DNA from: Bordetella parapertussis | GTDB lineage: Bacteria; Pseudomonadota; Gammaproteobacteria; Burkholderiales; Burkholderiaceae_A | Reading direction: 5' to 3' | DNA length: 64,000 nt | NCBI GenBank assembly: GCA_945901825.1 | Contig: CAMDMC010000004.1 | Coordinates: 30,929 to 94,928 of the forward strand | Shown here: positions 1 to 8,538 of the stretch, one piece after another | Layout of the letters: the number at the start of each line of letters is the position of its first letter | Position numbering within the stretch: position 1 is the stretch's first letter | The notes under the pieces: generated by a model | The model's database searches: none | Seen by the model: the letters and a program-made list of their open reading frames with translations, nothing else | What the model was told of the DNA's origin: nothing | Translations under genes and position numbers: made by a program

Positions 1-195
1 CCCGGTGACATTGAAGCCTTGGAGCAAGACATTGATGCCCTACAGCTGAAGCTTGCCGATCCAAACTTCTATAAGCAAGACCCTTCTGTGTTGGCGCAAT
101 ACAAAGCTGAACTTGCTGCACGCGAAGAGTCGCTTGAGCGCGCGATGAGCCAGTGGGAGGTCTTACTTCAGAAAGAGGCGGATCTGAGGGGTTGA
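1..195 (+). CDS. ABC-F ATPase C-terminal fragment (Uup-like), 5' truncated
   Basis: The open frame runs in from the left edge and stops at TGA 193-195, leaving the last 64 residues. The fragment is charged and heptad-like, with the pattern LEQDIDALQLKLADPNFY and later LAAREESLERAMSQWEVL. This is the C-terminal coiled-coil seen at the end of Uup/ABC-F proteins, which act on ribosomes or DNA rather than as transporters. No ATPase motif is left in the window, so the family call rests only on this tail. It converges with the sensor kinase, with 7 bp between the two stops. Confidence 0.6.
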   Translation, partial: PGDIEALEQDIDALQLKLADPNFYKQDPSVLAQYKAELAAREESLERAMSQWEVLLQKEADLRG

Positions 196-202
196 GGAAA
201 AT

Positions 203-1600
203 CTAGGCTAGCCCAACCTCTACACCTACACTGACAGGCAGCCTTACAAGAACTTCCGTTCCCTCGCCTTCCTTCGACATGACCTCAATCTCACCGTCGT
301 GTAACTCGATAATTGCTTGAGTTAACCAAAGGCCAAGCCCCATCCCCGATCCCTTTGTCGAGGAGAAAGGCTCGAAAAGTACCTCCAACGTCTCCTTCGA
401 CATTCCCCTACCGGTATCCACAACCCTAATTTCAAAGACATTGTTTGAAAAGCTTACTGCCACAAGGACCCTGGATTCATCTAAGCTTGCCTCGACAGCA
501 TTTCGAATGACGTTGTGGAGCGCCTGACCTAATGCAATGGGATTGCCCAAAACCGGTGGCCAGGTTGTCTGCATATCACTGAAGCGATACTCAACATTCG
601 CTCCATTCTCACGAAAAAGTCGGACAACTCCCCGCACTATTTGCCTTATGTTAACCAGCTTTCTCTCAATGGTTAATGAAGAAAAGAGCTCACGGAGCGT
701 TCCAACAATATCACTGGATTTCTGGGCAAGGAGCGCAATGCTATCAACAAACTTTCGACGATCCTTTTCTGCCATCGAGTTTATGTCAGCGCTTTGCAGA
801 GTCTGAGCAGTTGCCAAAAGCGCGGCCAGTGGCTGACTAAGCTCATGAATCGTTACCCCCGATATCACCCGTGCAGTGTATCCAGGGCCCTCTTTCAGTA
901 AATCAAGTAGGTTGGAGTTCGACTGATTTTTACTTACTAGGGCTTTTTGCTTCGCCTGCTCCTCAATCGCGATCACCTTTTGCACAAAACCGATATTCAT
1001 CAATATTACTGCTGAGGCATTTGCCACCATCAAGACGAGTTGATCGGCACCGAAACTGAAAACAGAATCCACCTCTGTGGCGACTATGAACAATGCTCTT
1101 AGAGCAATGGCTAAAAGAATCAGGCCAGATGCAAGCGCAATGAGTCTATACCCGGCAAGCAATGTGTCGCGAGCAAGACCACGGCAGACCCACAAGAGGT
1201 CTGCAATTGGAATGGCATGAAAAACAAGCACAACAAGAAGACGTAACGATTCGGACCCCGTTCTGACGGCGAGGTCAAAGCATAGTAAGAAAACCGGTGT
1301 TAAAACCAAGTAGAAGGTTAGGCGCTTGGTTCTCGTTGTTAAGCTTGGCTGGGAAAGGCAAACAACGCGCAGGGAAAGCCCAGCAATTATCAGAAGCTGA
1401 GCCAAGTGAAAGCTAATCCAGCCAGGCAGTGCTCCCCGAAAGCCCACCAAAACAATGCCAATGCCAATCGAAAGACCAGCAACACACCAGCAAACCACTC
1501 CGTGGTTCTTTACATCCTTCAGAACATAAAGAACAAGAAGAGGGGTTAGTAAAAATAAAAGGAACGAAAATAAATAGACGGTCTGTACGTCGATTGACAT
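203..1600 (-). CDS. membrane sensor histidine kinase (orphan)
   Basis: A 465-residue kinase with about seven hydrophobic segments in residues 8-205 and a cytoplasmic kinase core. The phospho-acceptor motif TIHELSQPLAA puts the histidine at 252. An N box (NVIRNAVEAS) follows near residue 370, then G1 (DTGRGMS) and G2 (GMGLGLWLTQA), so the ATP-binding domain is complete. No PAS or HAMP domain is visible; sensing is presumably done by the membrane part. The start ATG directly follows the stop of pckG (TAG then ATG, no spacer), so the two are probably co-transcribed and translationally coupled. No response regulator is adjacent. Its layout resembles the kinase at 60992-62524. The signal sensed is unknown. 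Confidence 0.85.
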   Translation of the reverse strand: MSIDVQTVYLFSFLLFLLTPLLVLYVLKDVKNHGVVCWCVAGLSIGIGIVLVGFRGALPGWISFHLAQLLIIAGLSLRVVCLSQPSLTTRTKRLTFYLVLTPVFLLCFDLAVRTGSESLRLLVVLVFHAIPIADLLWVCRGLARDTLLAGYRLIALASGLILLAIALRALFIVATEVDSVFSFGADQLVLMVANASAVILMNIGFVQKVIAIEEQAKQKALVSKNQSNSNLLDLLKEGPGYTARVISGVTIHELSQPLAALLATAQTLQSADINSMAEKDRRKFVDSIALLAQKSSDIVGTLRELFSSLTIERKLVNIRQIVRGVVRLFRENGANVEYRFSDMQTTWPPVLGNPIALGQALHNVIRNAVEASLDESRVLVAVSFSNNVFEIRVVDTGRGMSKETLEVLFEPFSSTKGSGMGLGLWLTQAIIELHDGEIEVMSKEGEGTEVLVRLPVSVGVEVGLA

Positions 1601-3475
1601 CTACGCTGCAAGCTTCTCTTCAACCTGACTTGAAAGTTGGGCTTTAATCGTCTTCAGAGTTTCAGGCATGCCCAAGGCAAGGGTTTCAAAAAGCACCTCA
1701 TGAAGTTTGAATTCGTCCTTCCAGGCTGCAAGATCCACAGCACTAATTTGCGCAAACTGCTGCTCGGTAAAACCAAGGCCCGACCAGTCAATATCCTGAT
1801 AGCGAGGCGAGTATCCAAAAACATGCTCTTCCGCTCCAGCCTTTTTCTCCAAACGCTGAAGCATCCACTTCAATACCCTCGCATTCTCACCAAACCCCGG
1901 CCAGACAAAACGGCCTGATGCATCTGTACGGAACCAGTTCACACAAAAAATGGCTGGAAGCTCCGCCCCCCGATTACGAAGACCCTGACCAAGTTTGAGC
2001 CAGTGGGAGAAGTAGTCGGCCATGTTGTAGCCGCAGAAGGGCAGCATGGCAAAGGGATCACGTCGAACAACACCTTGCTGCCCTGCTGCTGCAGCCGTTG
2101 TTTCAGAGCCCATCGTTGCAGCCATGTAAACCCCCTCTTCCCAGGATCGTGCCTGGGTTACTAAGGGTACTGTGGTGGAACGTCTGCCTCCGAAAATAAA
2201 GGCATCCAGGGGAACCCCCTCGGGATCATCCCAGGACGTGTCAAGCACCGGGTTCTGGGTGGCTGCAACAGTGAAGCGGGCATTCGGATGAGCAGCCTTG
2301 CGCCCATTGGCCTTGCCTGACTCGGGCGTCCAGTCACGTCCCTGCCAATCAAGGCAATGGCTCGGTGGGTCGTCGGTAAGACCCTCCCACCAGACATCGC
2401 CATCGTCGGTAAGTGCAACATTGGTAAAAATAGCATCTCGACCAAGCGAGGCGACACAATTCGGATTCGTCTTTTCCCCTGTACCAGGGGCAACACCAAA
2501 ATAACCCGCCTCAGGGTTGATTGCCCTTAGTCGCCCGTTGACGTCGGGCTTGATCCATGCAATGTCGTCTCCGATGGTTGTCACTTTCCAACCGTTAGCG
2601 TCAAGCCCCTGTGGAGGAATGAGCATGGCGAAGTTCGTCTTACCGCAGGCCGATGGAAAGGCCGCAGCAAGGTGGTACTTCTTACCCCAAGGGGCCTGAA
2701 TACCGAGAATAAGCATATGCTCGGCAAGCCAGCCAAGGCCATCGTCTTTAGCGGCCTGCCGGCCCATGGACGACGCAATTCGAAGGGCAAAACACTTCTT
2801 ACCCAAAAGCGCGTTTCCACCATAGCCCGAACCAAAGGACCAGATTTCCCGGCTTTCGGGAAAGTGGACGATGTATTTCGTGTCGTTACAAGGCCATGGC
2901 ACGTCGGCCTGACCACTGACTAAAGGGGCACCCACGGAATGAACGCAGGGAACAAACTCACCACGGTCACCCAAGTGCTGCATAACGGCACGACCCATAC
3001 GGGTCATTAGACGCATGCTCACAACCACATAAGGAGAGTCGGTGAGCTCAACACCAATATGGGCGATTGGAGACCCAATGGGGCCCATTGAAAACGGAAC
3101 GACATACATAGTGCGGCCACGCATACAGCCTTGGAAGAGGCCGTTAAGGGTTCTGCGCATTTCACTCGGGTGGACCCAGTTGTTGGTGGGACCGGCCTCT
3201 TCTTTGGTCTGACTGCAGACAAAGGTTCGGTCCTCCACCCGTGCGACATCCGATGGATCGGACCAGGCCAAATAGGAATTGGGGCGCTTTACTGAATTCA
3301 AGCGGCGTAGGGTTCCTGCCTGAACCATAAGCTCGAAAAGTTGGTCTGTCTCTTCTTGAGAGCCATCGCACCAGACGATTCGATCGGGCTGCGCTTGCAG
3401 CGCAATTTGGGTAACCCAGTCCTCAAGCGCTTTGTGCGATACAGCGTAGCTTGAGGTCTGATGGATGTCGGCCAC
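1601..3475 (-). CDS. pckG: phosphoenolpyruvate carboxykinase (GTP)
   Basis: Converts oxaloacetate and GTP to PEP, CO2 and GDP in gluconeogenesis. The 624-residue product carries hallmarks of the GTP class: [12 protein letters not shown] (P-loop with the reactive cysteine), TIGDDIAW (metal site), [14 protein letters not shown], and [11 protein letters not shown] chose the GTG at 3473-3475 because an AAGGAG ribosome site lies 7 bp upstream and the protein then begins as expected for the family. The frame stays open to 3700, but that extension overlaps the end of the livM gene and looks non-coding. The kinase gene follows without a gap. The liv transporter genes lie upstream on the same strand. 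Confidence 0.95.
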   Translation of the reverse strand: MADIHQTSSYAVSHKALEDWVTQIALQAQPDRIVWCDGSQEETDQLFELMVQAGTLRRLNSVKRPNSYLAWSDPSDVARVEDRTFVCSQTKEEAGPTNNWVHPSEMRRTLNGLFQGCMRGRTMYVVPFSMGPIGSPIAHIGVELTDSPYVVVSMRLMTRMGRAVMQHLGDRGEFVPCVHSVGAPLVSGQADVPWPCNDTKYIVHFPESREIWSFGSGYGGNALLGKKCFALRIASSMGRQAAKDDGLGWLAEHMLILGIQAPWGKKYHLAAAFPSACGKTNFAMLIPPQGLDANGWKVTTIGDDIAWIKPDVNGRLRAINPEAGYFGVAPGTGEKTNPNCVASLGRDAIFTNVALTDDGDVWWEGLTDDPPSHCLDWQGRDWTPESGKANGRKAAHPNARFTVAATQNPVLDTSWDDPEGVPLDAFIFGGRRSTTVPLVTQARSWEEGVYMAATMGSETTAAAAGQQGVVRRDPFAMLPFCGYNMADYFSHWLKLGQGLRNRGAELPAIFCVNWFRTDASGRFVWPGFGENARVLKWMLQRLEKKAGAEEHVFGYSPRYQDIDWSGLGFTEQQFAQISAVDLAAWKDEFKLHEVLFETLALGMPETLKTIKAQLSSQVEEKLAA

Positions 3476-3597
3476 GTGCGTACTCCTTAAATGTTTCGAG
3501 CAAATGAATTTTGGTAAGGTGTATTTTGACGCATGGACACCCTGGAGTGCCTGTTTAGACCCCCGAGAAATCCCTGATGATCGACGAGAGCCGCCGC

Positions 3598-4533
3598 TTA
3601 CAGCTTCTTGTTGAGCCGATGGGCAATCTCGCCAACAATCCCTCGCCGAAAAGCCAAGACGCAGACGATAAAGATAATGCCCAGAATAATCGTGCTCCAA
3701 CCTCCAAAGTTCGCGAGGTAGTTGTTTAGGTTGACCACAATCGCCGCTCCCACCACAGGGCCCCAGAGGGTGCCAATTCCACCAAGAATTGTCATGAGCA
3801 CAACCTCACCCGAGGTATGCCAGTGGACATCTGACAGCGAGGCCAACTGAAGAACCAAGCACTTTAAGGAACCTGCAAGACCGGCTAGACCAGCCGACAA
3901 GGTAAAGGCAAGACGCTTATAGCGGTCGACATCGTAGCCCAGAGAAATAGCCCTTGGCTCGTTTTCTCGGATGGACTTGAGAACCTGCCCAAACGGCGAA
4001 TAAACCACTCTCTTAACGAAAAAAAACGCCAGTGCAAAAACCACTAAAGTGAAGTAGTACATCGGAGTTGAATCGCTTAGATCGATAAAACCGAAAAGCA
4101 GTCCTCGCGGCACACCTTGGATGCCGTCTTCACCGTTTGTGAACGGAAGTTGATTCGCAAGGAAGGCAATAATTTGCGCCAAGGCCAGGGTGATCATCGC
4201 AAAGTAGATACCTTGCCTACGGGTTGCCAGGGAGCCAAAGACATAGCCAAGCACCGTCGATACCAACACCCCCGCAAGAATGCTGATCTCGGTTGTGAAC
4301 TGCCACTCCTTAATAACGTGAGACGTTACGTAGGCCGATGCGCCAAAGAAAGCAGCGTGTCCGAAAGACAGAAGACCCGCATAGCCAAGCAATAAATTAA
4401 GCGACATCGCAAAAATGGCGAAGCAAAAGACCTTCATTAAGAACAGATCGTAGAAAAACGATTGCAATGGCACTAAGGCCAACAATGCAATGACGATGAC
4501 CGCCAGCCTGTCGACTTTGAAGATGGCAGTCAC
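3598..4533 (-). CDS. livM: branched-chain amino-acid ABC transporter permease LivM
   Basis: A 311-residue inner-membrane permease with eight to ten hydrophobic segments. The family motif is clear: [29 protein letters not shown] appears near residues 42-70, and [15 protein letters not shown] is the EAA-like loop that docks the ATPase. It is the fourth or fifth gene of a set on the same strand that also holds LivG, LivF, the binding protein and LivH, together making a complete high-affinity amino-acid or amide importer. The substrate cannot be read from sequence. It ends 122 bp before the pckG start. Confidence 0.93.
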   Translation of the reverse strand: MTAIFKVDRLAVIVIALLALVPLQSFFYDLFLMKVFCFAIFAMSLNLLLGYAGLLSFGHAAFFGASAYVTSHVIKEWQFTTEISILAGVLVSTVLGYVFGSLATRRQGIYFAMITLALAQIIAFLANQLPFTNGEDGIQGVPRGLLFGFIDLSDSTPMYYFTLVVFALAFFFVKRVVYSPFGQVLKSIRENEPRAISLGYDVDRYKRLAFTLSAGLAGLAGSLKCLVLQLASLSDVHWHTSGEVVLMTILGGIGTLWGPVVGAAIVVNLNNYLANFGGWSTIILGIIFIVCVLAFRRGIVGEIAHRLNKKL

Positions 4534-4565
4534 GACTAGAAAGCCTTAAGGAAAGACCGCGTCAT

Positions 4566-5483
4566 TTATCGAACTTTCCCAAAGAGACCAGCAGGTTTCA
4601 GAAGTAGTACAAGAACCATAATGACGAAGATCGATACGGACGAGGCCTCTGGGTAGAAGACTTTCGTAAGGCCCTCGATAACACCAAGGCCTAAACCCGT
4701 AATAATGGACCCTGCAATCGACCCCATGCCCCCAATAACAACGACGGCAAACACCACAATAATAAGGTTTGAACCCATGATGGCGGTTACTTGGTAAATC
4801 GGGGCCGCAAGTACGCCTGCAAAAGCAGCCAAGGCGCATCCTGCCCCGTAGGTTAGGGTAACGATAAGAGGCACGTTAACCCCAAAACTCTGTAAAAGTT
4901 TCGGGTTTTCTGTTCCTGCTCTTAGCAAGGACCCTAGCTTGGTTCGCTCAATCACGTACCAGGTGAGGAAACAAACCAGAAGAGCAACCACAAGAACCCA
5001 AAGTCGGTAGTAGGGTAGATACAGACCCGAGACCCGAAGACCACCCTCTAACAGTTCCGGCACGGGGTAGGAATCCCCAAGTACGCCATACCAATGTCGA
5101 AACATACCCTCGATGACAAGGGCGCAACCAAATGTAAGTAAAAGCCCATAAAGATGGTCAAGATGGTAAAGCCGCTTAAGCATCGTCTTTTCCAGGCCAA
5201 TGGATAAAAGTCCAACTAATACCGGCGCAAGGAACAGCATTACAAAGTAGCTAATTTCAAGGCCGTCTTCTAAGCCAAGCCAGTACCCAAGCTGGGTGAG
5301 ACCAATCCAGGCAAACATCGCTCCCAGCATGTACTGGGCACCGTGGGTGAAGTTGATAACGTTGAGCAGTCCGAAAATCACGGCCAGACCGAGGCTGAGC
5401 ATTGCATAGAAAGACCCATTAATAAGGCCAATAAGCAGTTGCGCAACCAGTGCCTGAGGCGTGATTCCCAGAAGCTCAAACAT
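4566..5483 (-). CDS. livH: branched-chain amino-acid ABC transporter permease LivH
   Basis: A 305-residue polytopic permease. It shows the LivH motif LINGSFYAMLSLGLAVIFG followed by NVINFTHGAQYMLGA near the N terminus, the EAA-like loop (RAGTENPKLLQSFGVN) around residue 190, and GGMGSIAGSIITGLGLGV in the C-terminal half. It pairs with LivM to form the membrane channel. LivM follows 32 bp downstream, and the binding-protein gene ends 30 bp upstream, in line with one operon. Confidence 0.93.
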   Translation of the reverse strand: MFELLGITPQALVAQLLIGLINGSFYAMLSLGLAVIFGLLNVINFTHGAQYMLGAMFAWIGLTQLGYWLGLEDGLEISYFVMLFLAPVLVGLLSIGLEKTMLKRLYHLDHLYGLLLTFGCALVIEGMFRHWYGVLGDSYPVPELLEGGLRVSGLYLPYYRLWVLVVALLVCFLTWYVIERTKLGSLLRAGTENPKLLQSFGVNVPLIVTLTYGAGCALAAFAGVLAAPIYQVTAIMGSNLIIVVFAVVVIGGMGSIAGSIITGLGLGVIEGLTKVFYPEASSVSIFVIMVLVLLLKPAGLFGKVR

Positions 5484-5513
5484 AAACGTTTCCTAAAGTT
5501 CTAACCCAGGTTC

Positions 5514-6728
5514 TTATTTCTGAACAAGCTTGCACTTGGACTCGGAAAGAGGAAGCGTGGCGTCCTTCGCTGCAATGACTTTAATCACCTTTGCGACGTC
5601 ATTCTTGTTCTTCGACTCCTTGGGCGACTTCACCTGAAGCAGATACATATCGTGCTCAAACTTTCCATCTGCACGGATCTTGCCCTTGAACAGGCCGTCG
5701 TCAATCTCAATCGAACGTAGATGCTTCATAACCGCCGTTGCATCATCTGTCTTGGTTACCTCAATAGCCTTCAGGTACTGCATGGTGGCTGAGTAAACAC
5801 CCGCCTGAACTGAAGTAGGTGCTTTGCCTTTGAACTCTTTCATGAACCGCTGGGCAAACTTGCGGTTTGATTCGTTGTAATCCCAGTACCAACCAACCGT
5901 AAACGACATGCCGCTGGTCTGCTTAAGACCCAAAGCCTGGACATCGGAAATAAACATAAGTAACGGCACAACGGTTTGCTTGGAACCCATAATGCCAAGT
6001 TCAGCAGCCTGCTTCACCGAGCCAATGGTGTCGCCACCTGCATTTGCAAGCGCAATAACCTGGGCACCCGAAGACTGGGCCTGAGCCATGAAACTTGAGA
6101 AATCTTGACTGGAAATTGGATGCTTAACCCCACCCATCACTTTTCCACCATTTGCTAGGATAACTTCGGTGGTATCGCGCTCAAGCGTGTGCCCAAACGC
6201 ATAATCTGCCGTAACAAAAAACCAGTCTTTCTTACCCGTATCAACCACGGCTTTGCCCGTGCCCCTTGACAAGGCATAGGTGTCGTACACGTAGTGAATG
6301 TTTGTAGCAGTGCATTTCTCGTTCGTGATGGGAAGTGAGGCCGCTCCCGTGACAATCGAAATTTTGCCCTTTTGATCGGCAACTTCCATTGCAGCAAGTG
6401 CTGCCGCCGTGGAGACATTACCGATAATCATGTCGGCCTTATCTTTCTCAAAAAGCTCACGAGCCTTCGAGCCAGAAAGATCCGCTTTCGACTGTGTGTC
6501 TGCCGTCAATATCGTAATTTTCTTACCAAGGACCTTTCCGCCGAAGTCTTTCACAGCCATCTTGGCTGCCGCCACAGCGCCGGGCCCTTCAATGTCCGAG
6601 TAAATTGCAGACAAGTCGGTAAGAACGCCGATTCTTACTTCATCGTCGGTCAGACCTGCTGCATAAGAAGACCCTGAGAAAGCAACCAGACTGGCCGCTA
6701 CTACGTTTGCAATCATACTTCTCTTCAT
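5514..6728 (-). CDS. branched-chain amino-acid ABC transporter substrate-binding protein
   Basis: A periplasmic type-1 binding protein of 404 residues (Peripla_BP_6 family). It begins MKRSMIANVVAASLVAFSG with a cleavable signal peptide ending near SYAAG, then ADDEVRIGVLTDLS-like text (here TDDEVRIGVLTDLSAIYSD), typical of LivK/amide-binding proteins. The ATG at 6726-6728 has the ribosome site AGGAGA 7 bp upstream. The open frame extends to 6839 but would run into livF, so the shorter start is preferred. The sequence ISSQDFSSFMAQAQSSGAQ is typical of the family. The ligand could be a branched-chain amino acid, urea or a short amide. Confidence 0.92.
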   Translation of the reverse strand: MKRSMIANVVAASLVAFSGSSYAAGLTDDEVRIGVLTDLSAIYSDIEGPGAVAAAKMAVKDFGGKVLGKKITILTADTQSKADLSGSKARELFEKDKADMIIGNVSTAAALAAMEVADQKGKISIVTGAASLPITNEKCTATNIHYVYDTYALSRGTGKAVVDTGKKDWFFVTADYAFGHTLERDTTEVILANGGKVMGGVKHPISSQDFSSFMAQAQSSGAQVIALANAGGDTIGSVKQAAELGIMGSKQTVVPLLMFISDVQALGLKQTSGMSFTVGWYWDYNESNRKFAQRFMKEFKGKAPTSVQAGVYSATMQYLKAIEVTKTDDATAVMKHLRSIEIDDGLFKGKIRADGKFEHDMYLLQVKSPKESKNKNDVAKVIKVIAAKDATLPLSESKCKLVQK

Positions 6729-6753
6729 TTTATTTCTCCTGTTTATAAATAAA

Positions 6754-7461
6754 CTACACACCCAATAACTCGACCAACTCATCCTTACTTTCTTCGAGCC
6801 CCTCTTTGGCGACTGTTTTAACCACCTGCCCGTGCTCAATCACGTAATTGCGGTCAGCCAACCTAGAGGCGAAGCGGAAGTTCTGCTCAACAAGAACAAT
6901 GGTGAACCCACGGTCTCGCAGAGTACGAACGACTTCGTCGAGTTTTTGGACGATCACTGGGGCAAGCCCTTCGGTAATTTCATCAAGCAGTAGAAGATCG
7001 GCACCCGTCCGTAATATCCGGGCAATGGCAAGCATCTGCTGCTCTCCGCCTGAGAGGCGCCCTCCGGGGCTGTTTCGGCGCTCAAGCAGGTTAGGAAACA
7101 TCTGGTAAATCTCTGACAAGTCAAGGCCCTTACCCTCTCCAACCTTCGGAGGTAGCAGCAGGTTTTGCTCGCAGGTCAGGCTCGTAAAAATTCCTCGTTC
7201 CTCGGGGCAGTAACCAATTCCAAGTTGCGCCACTTCATGAGTGGCCATGCCGAGTACATTTTTCCCGTTAATTTTTATTTCACCCGTACGCTGCCCTGTA
7301 AGTCCGAGAATCGCGCGCAGGGTAGTGGTGCGTCCGGCTCCGTTTCGGCCAAGCAGGCAGATGATTTCTCCTCTACTAACCGACAAGTTCACGCCGTGCA
7401 GTACATGAGACTCCCCGTACCAGGCATGAAGATTATTAATTTCTAAGTAGGGTTCTGACAT
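6754..7461 (-). CDS. livF: branched-chain amino-acid ABC transporter ATPase LivF
   Basis: A 235-residue ABC ATPase. The signature LSGGEQQMLAIARIL and Walker B with DEITEGLAP are LivF-like. The Walker A loop reads GRNGAGRTTT: the usual invariant lysine is an arginine (codon CGC on the coding strand). All other motifs, including the H-loop region VEQNFRFA, are intact, so this is not a decayed gene. It lies between LivG and the binding protein, with 11 bp to LivG. It powers import together with LivG. Confidence 0.92.
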   Translation of the reverse strand: MSEPYLEINNLHAWYGESHVLHGVNLSVSRGEIICLLGRNGAGRTTTLRAILGLTGQRTGEIKINGKNVLGMATHEVAQLGIGYCPEERGIFTSLTCEQNLLLPPKVGEGKGLDLSEIYQMFPNLLERRNSPGGRLSGGEQQMLAIARILRTGADLLLLDEITEGLAPVIVQKLDEVVRTLRDRGFTIVLVEQNFRFASRLADRNYVIEHGQVVKTVAKEGLEESKDELVELLGV

Positions 7462-7472
7462 ATTGGAAAATT

Positions 7473-8267
7473 CTAGTGGCCGGCGAGCTCGGTGTCTGAA
7501 GACCCCATGTAGGCCTCCATAACCTGCGGGTCGTTTGAAACCACCTCGTAGGGGCCTTCGGCAATAACTTCTCCTCGCTGTAAAACGCTTATGGTGTCTG
7601 CAATTTTTGCGACCACCTTCATGTTGTGCTCCACCATGACAACCGTTCGTCCTTGAGACACCTTTTTTATAAGCTCGGTCACTCGGTCAACATCCTCGTG
7701 GCCCATGCCCTGAGTAGGCTCATCAAGCAACATAACCTCTGGGTTCATTGCCACGGTTGTCGCAATTTCCAGGGCTCGTTTGCGTCCATAAGGAAGGTTA
7801 ACTGCAAGCTCGTCTGAGAACTCTTGCAGTCCAACCTGTTCGAGCGCAGCCATGGATCGCTCGTTAAGAACTTCAAGGCTTTTTTCACTCTTCCAGAAAT
7901 GCATTGAACTGCCCAGCAATCGTTGCAGACCTATCCTGACATTCTCGAGCGCTGTCATGTGAGGAAAAACTGCTGAAATCTGAAAGGAGCGAATAACACC
8001 CTCACGCGCAATCTGAGAAGGTGAAAGAGACGTTATGTCCTCACCATTTAAAAAAATCGAACCACTTGTAGGGGGGTGAAATTTCGTTATGAGGTTAAAA
8101 CACGTACTTTTGCCCGCCCCGTTTGGACCGATGATGGCGTGAATGCTGTGCCTTTTCACCTTAAGGTTGACATCGTTCACAGCCACGAAGCCCAAAAATT
8201 CTTTGCAAAGATGCCGGGTTTCTAGAATAAGGTCGGGTGTTGTAGACATTCCCTTATTAAAACCCAT
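7473..8267 (-). CDS. livG: branched-chain amino-acid ABC transporter ATPase LivG
   Basis: A 264-residue ABC ATPase with a normal Walker A (GPNGAGKST), the LivG-type signature region NLPYGRKRALEIATT, and Walker B with LLDEPTQGMGHED. The H-loop reads VMVEHNMKVV. It is the first gene of the liv set (livG-livF-binding protein-livH-livM). Start choice is uncertain: ATG at 8265-8267 has a weak GAG 7 bp upstream; an in-frame ATG at 8247-8249 gives the more usual MSTTPDLI beginning but its AAGGGA is too close to the codon. It diverges from the acyl-CoA synthetase across about 270 bp, which should hold both promoters; I saw no clear promoter or operator there. Confidence 0.92.
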   Translation of the reverse strand: MGFNKGMSTTPDLILETRHLCKEFLGFVAVNDVNLKVKRHSIHAIIGPNGAGKSTCFNLITKFHPPTSGSIFLNGEDITSLSPSQIAREGVIRSFQISAVFPHMTALENVRIGLQRLLGSSMHFWKSEKSLEVLNERSMAALEQVGLQEFSDELAVNLPYGRKRALEIATTVAMNPEVMLLDEPTQGMGHEDVDRVTELIKKVSQGRTVVMVEHNMKVVAKIADTISVLQRGEVIAEGPYEVVSNDPQVMEAYMGSSDTELAGH

Positions 8268-8538
8268 CACCGTTCTCGCCCGCTTGCCGATAGATGAGGG
8301 GAAACCCTTGAAACAGCCGCTTTCCTATCGCATTACCCTTTATTACCATGGTCTCACTAGGTGCTTTACTCTTACAAAACCGTCTTAGGCGTGAGCTTTT
8401 TGAAAATTGGAAAGGCTTATGCTGCAGTGCAACTTTTTCTCTACTCTTTCAACTTAATCTCTAAAACCCTCGATTAGGCAAACAAGACATCAGCATCCTA
8501 TGTCACCACTCCCGACAACCCGTAGTTAAGAGAACGTT

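Noticed and set aside
2161..2916. Several ORFs on both strands within pckG
   Set aside because: Off-frame readings of a well-supported gene.
3476..3700. Upstream extension of pckG to 3700
   Set aside because: It overlaps livM, the text is not PEPCK-like, and the GTG at 3475 has a fine ribosome site.
8268..8538. Regulatory site between livG and the acyl-CoA synthetase
   Set aside because: No convincing promoter pair, operator palindrome or riboswitch could be read.
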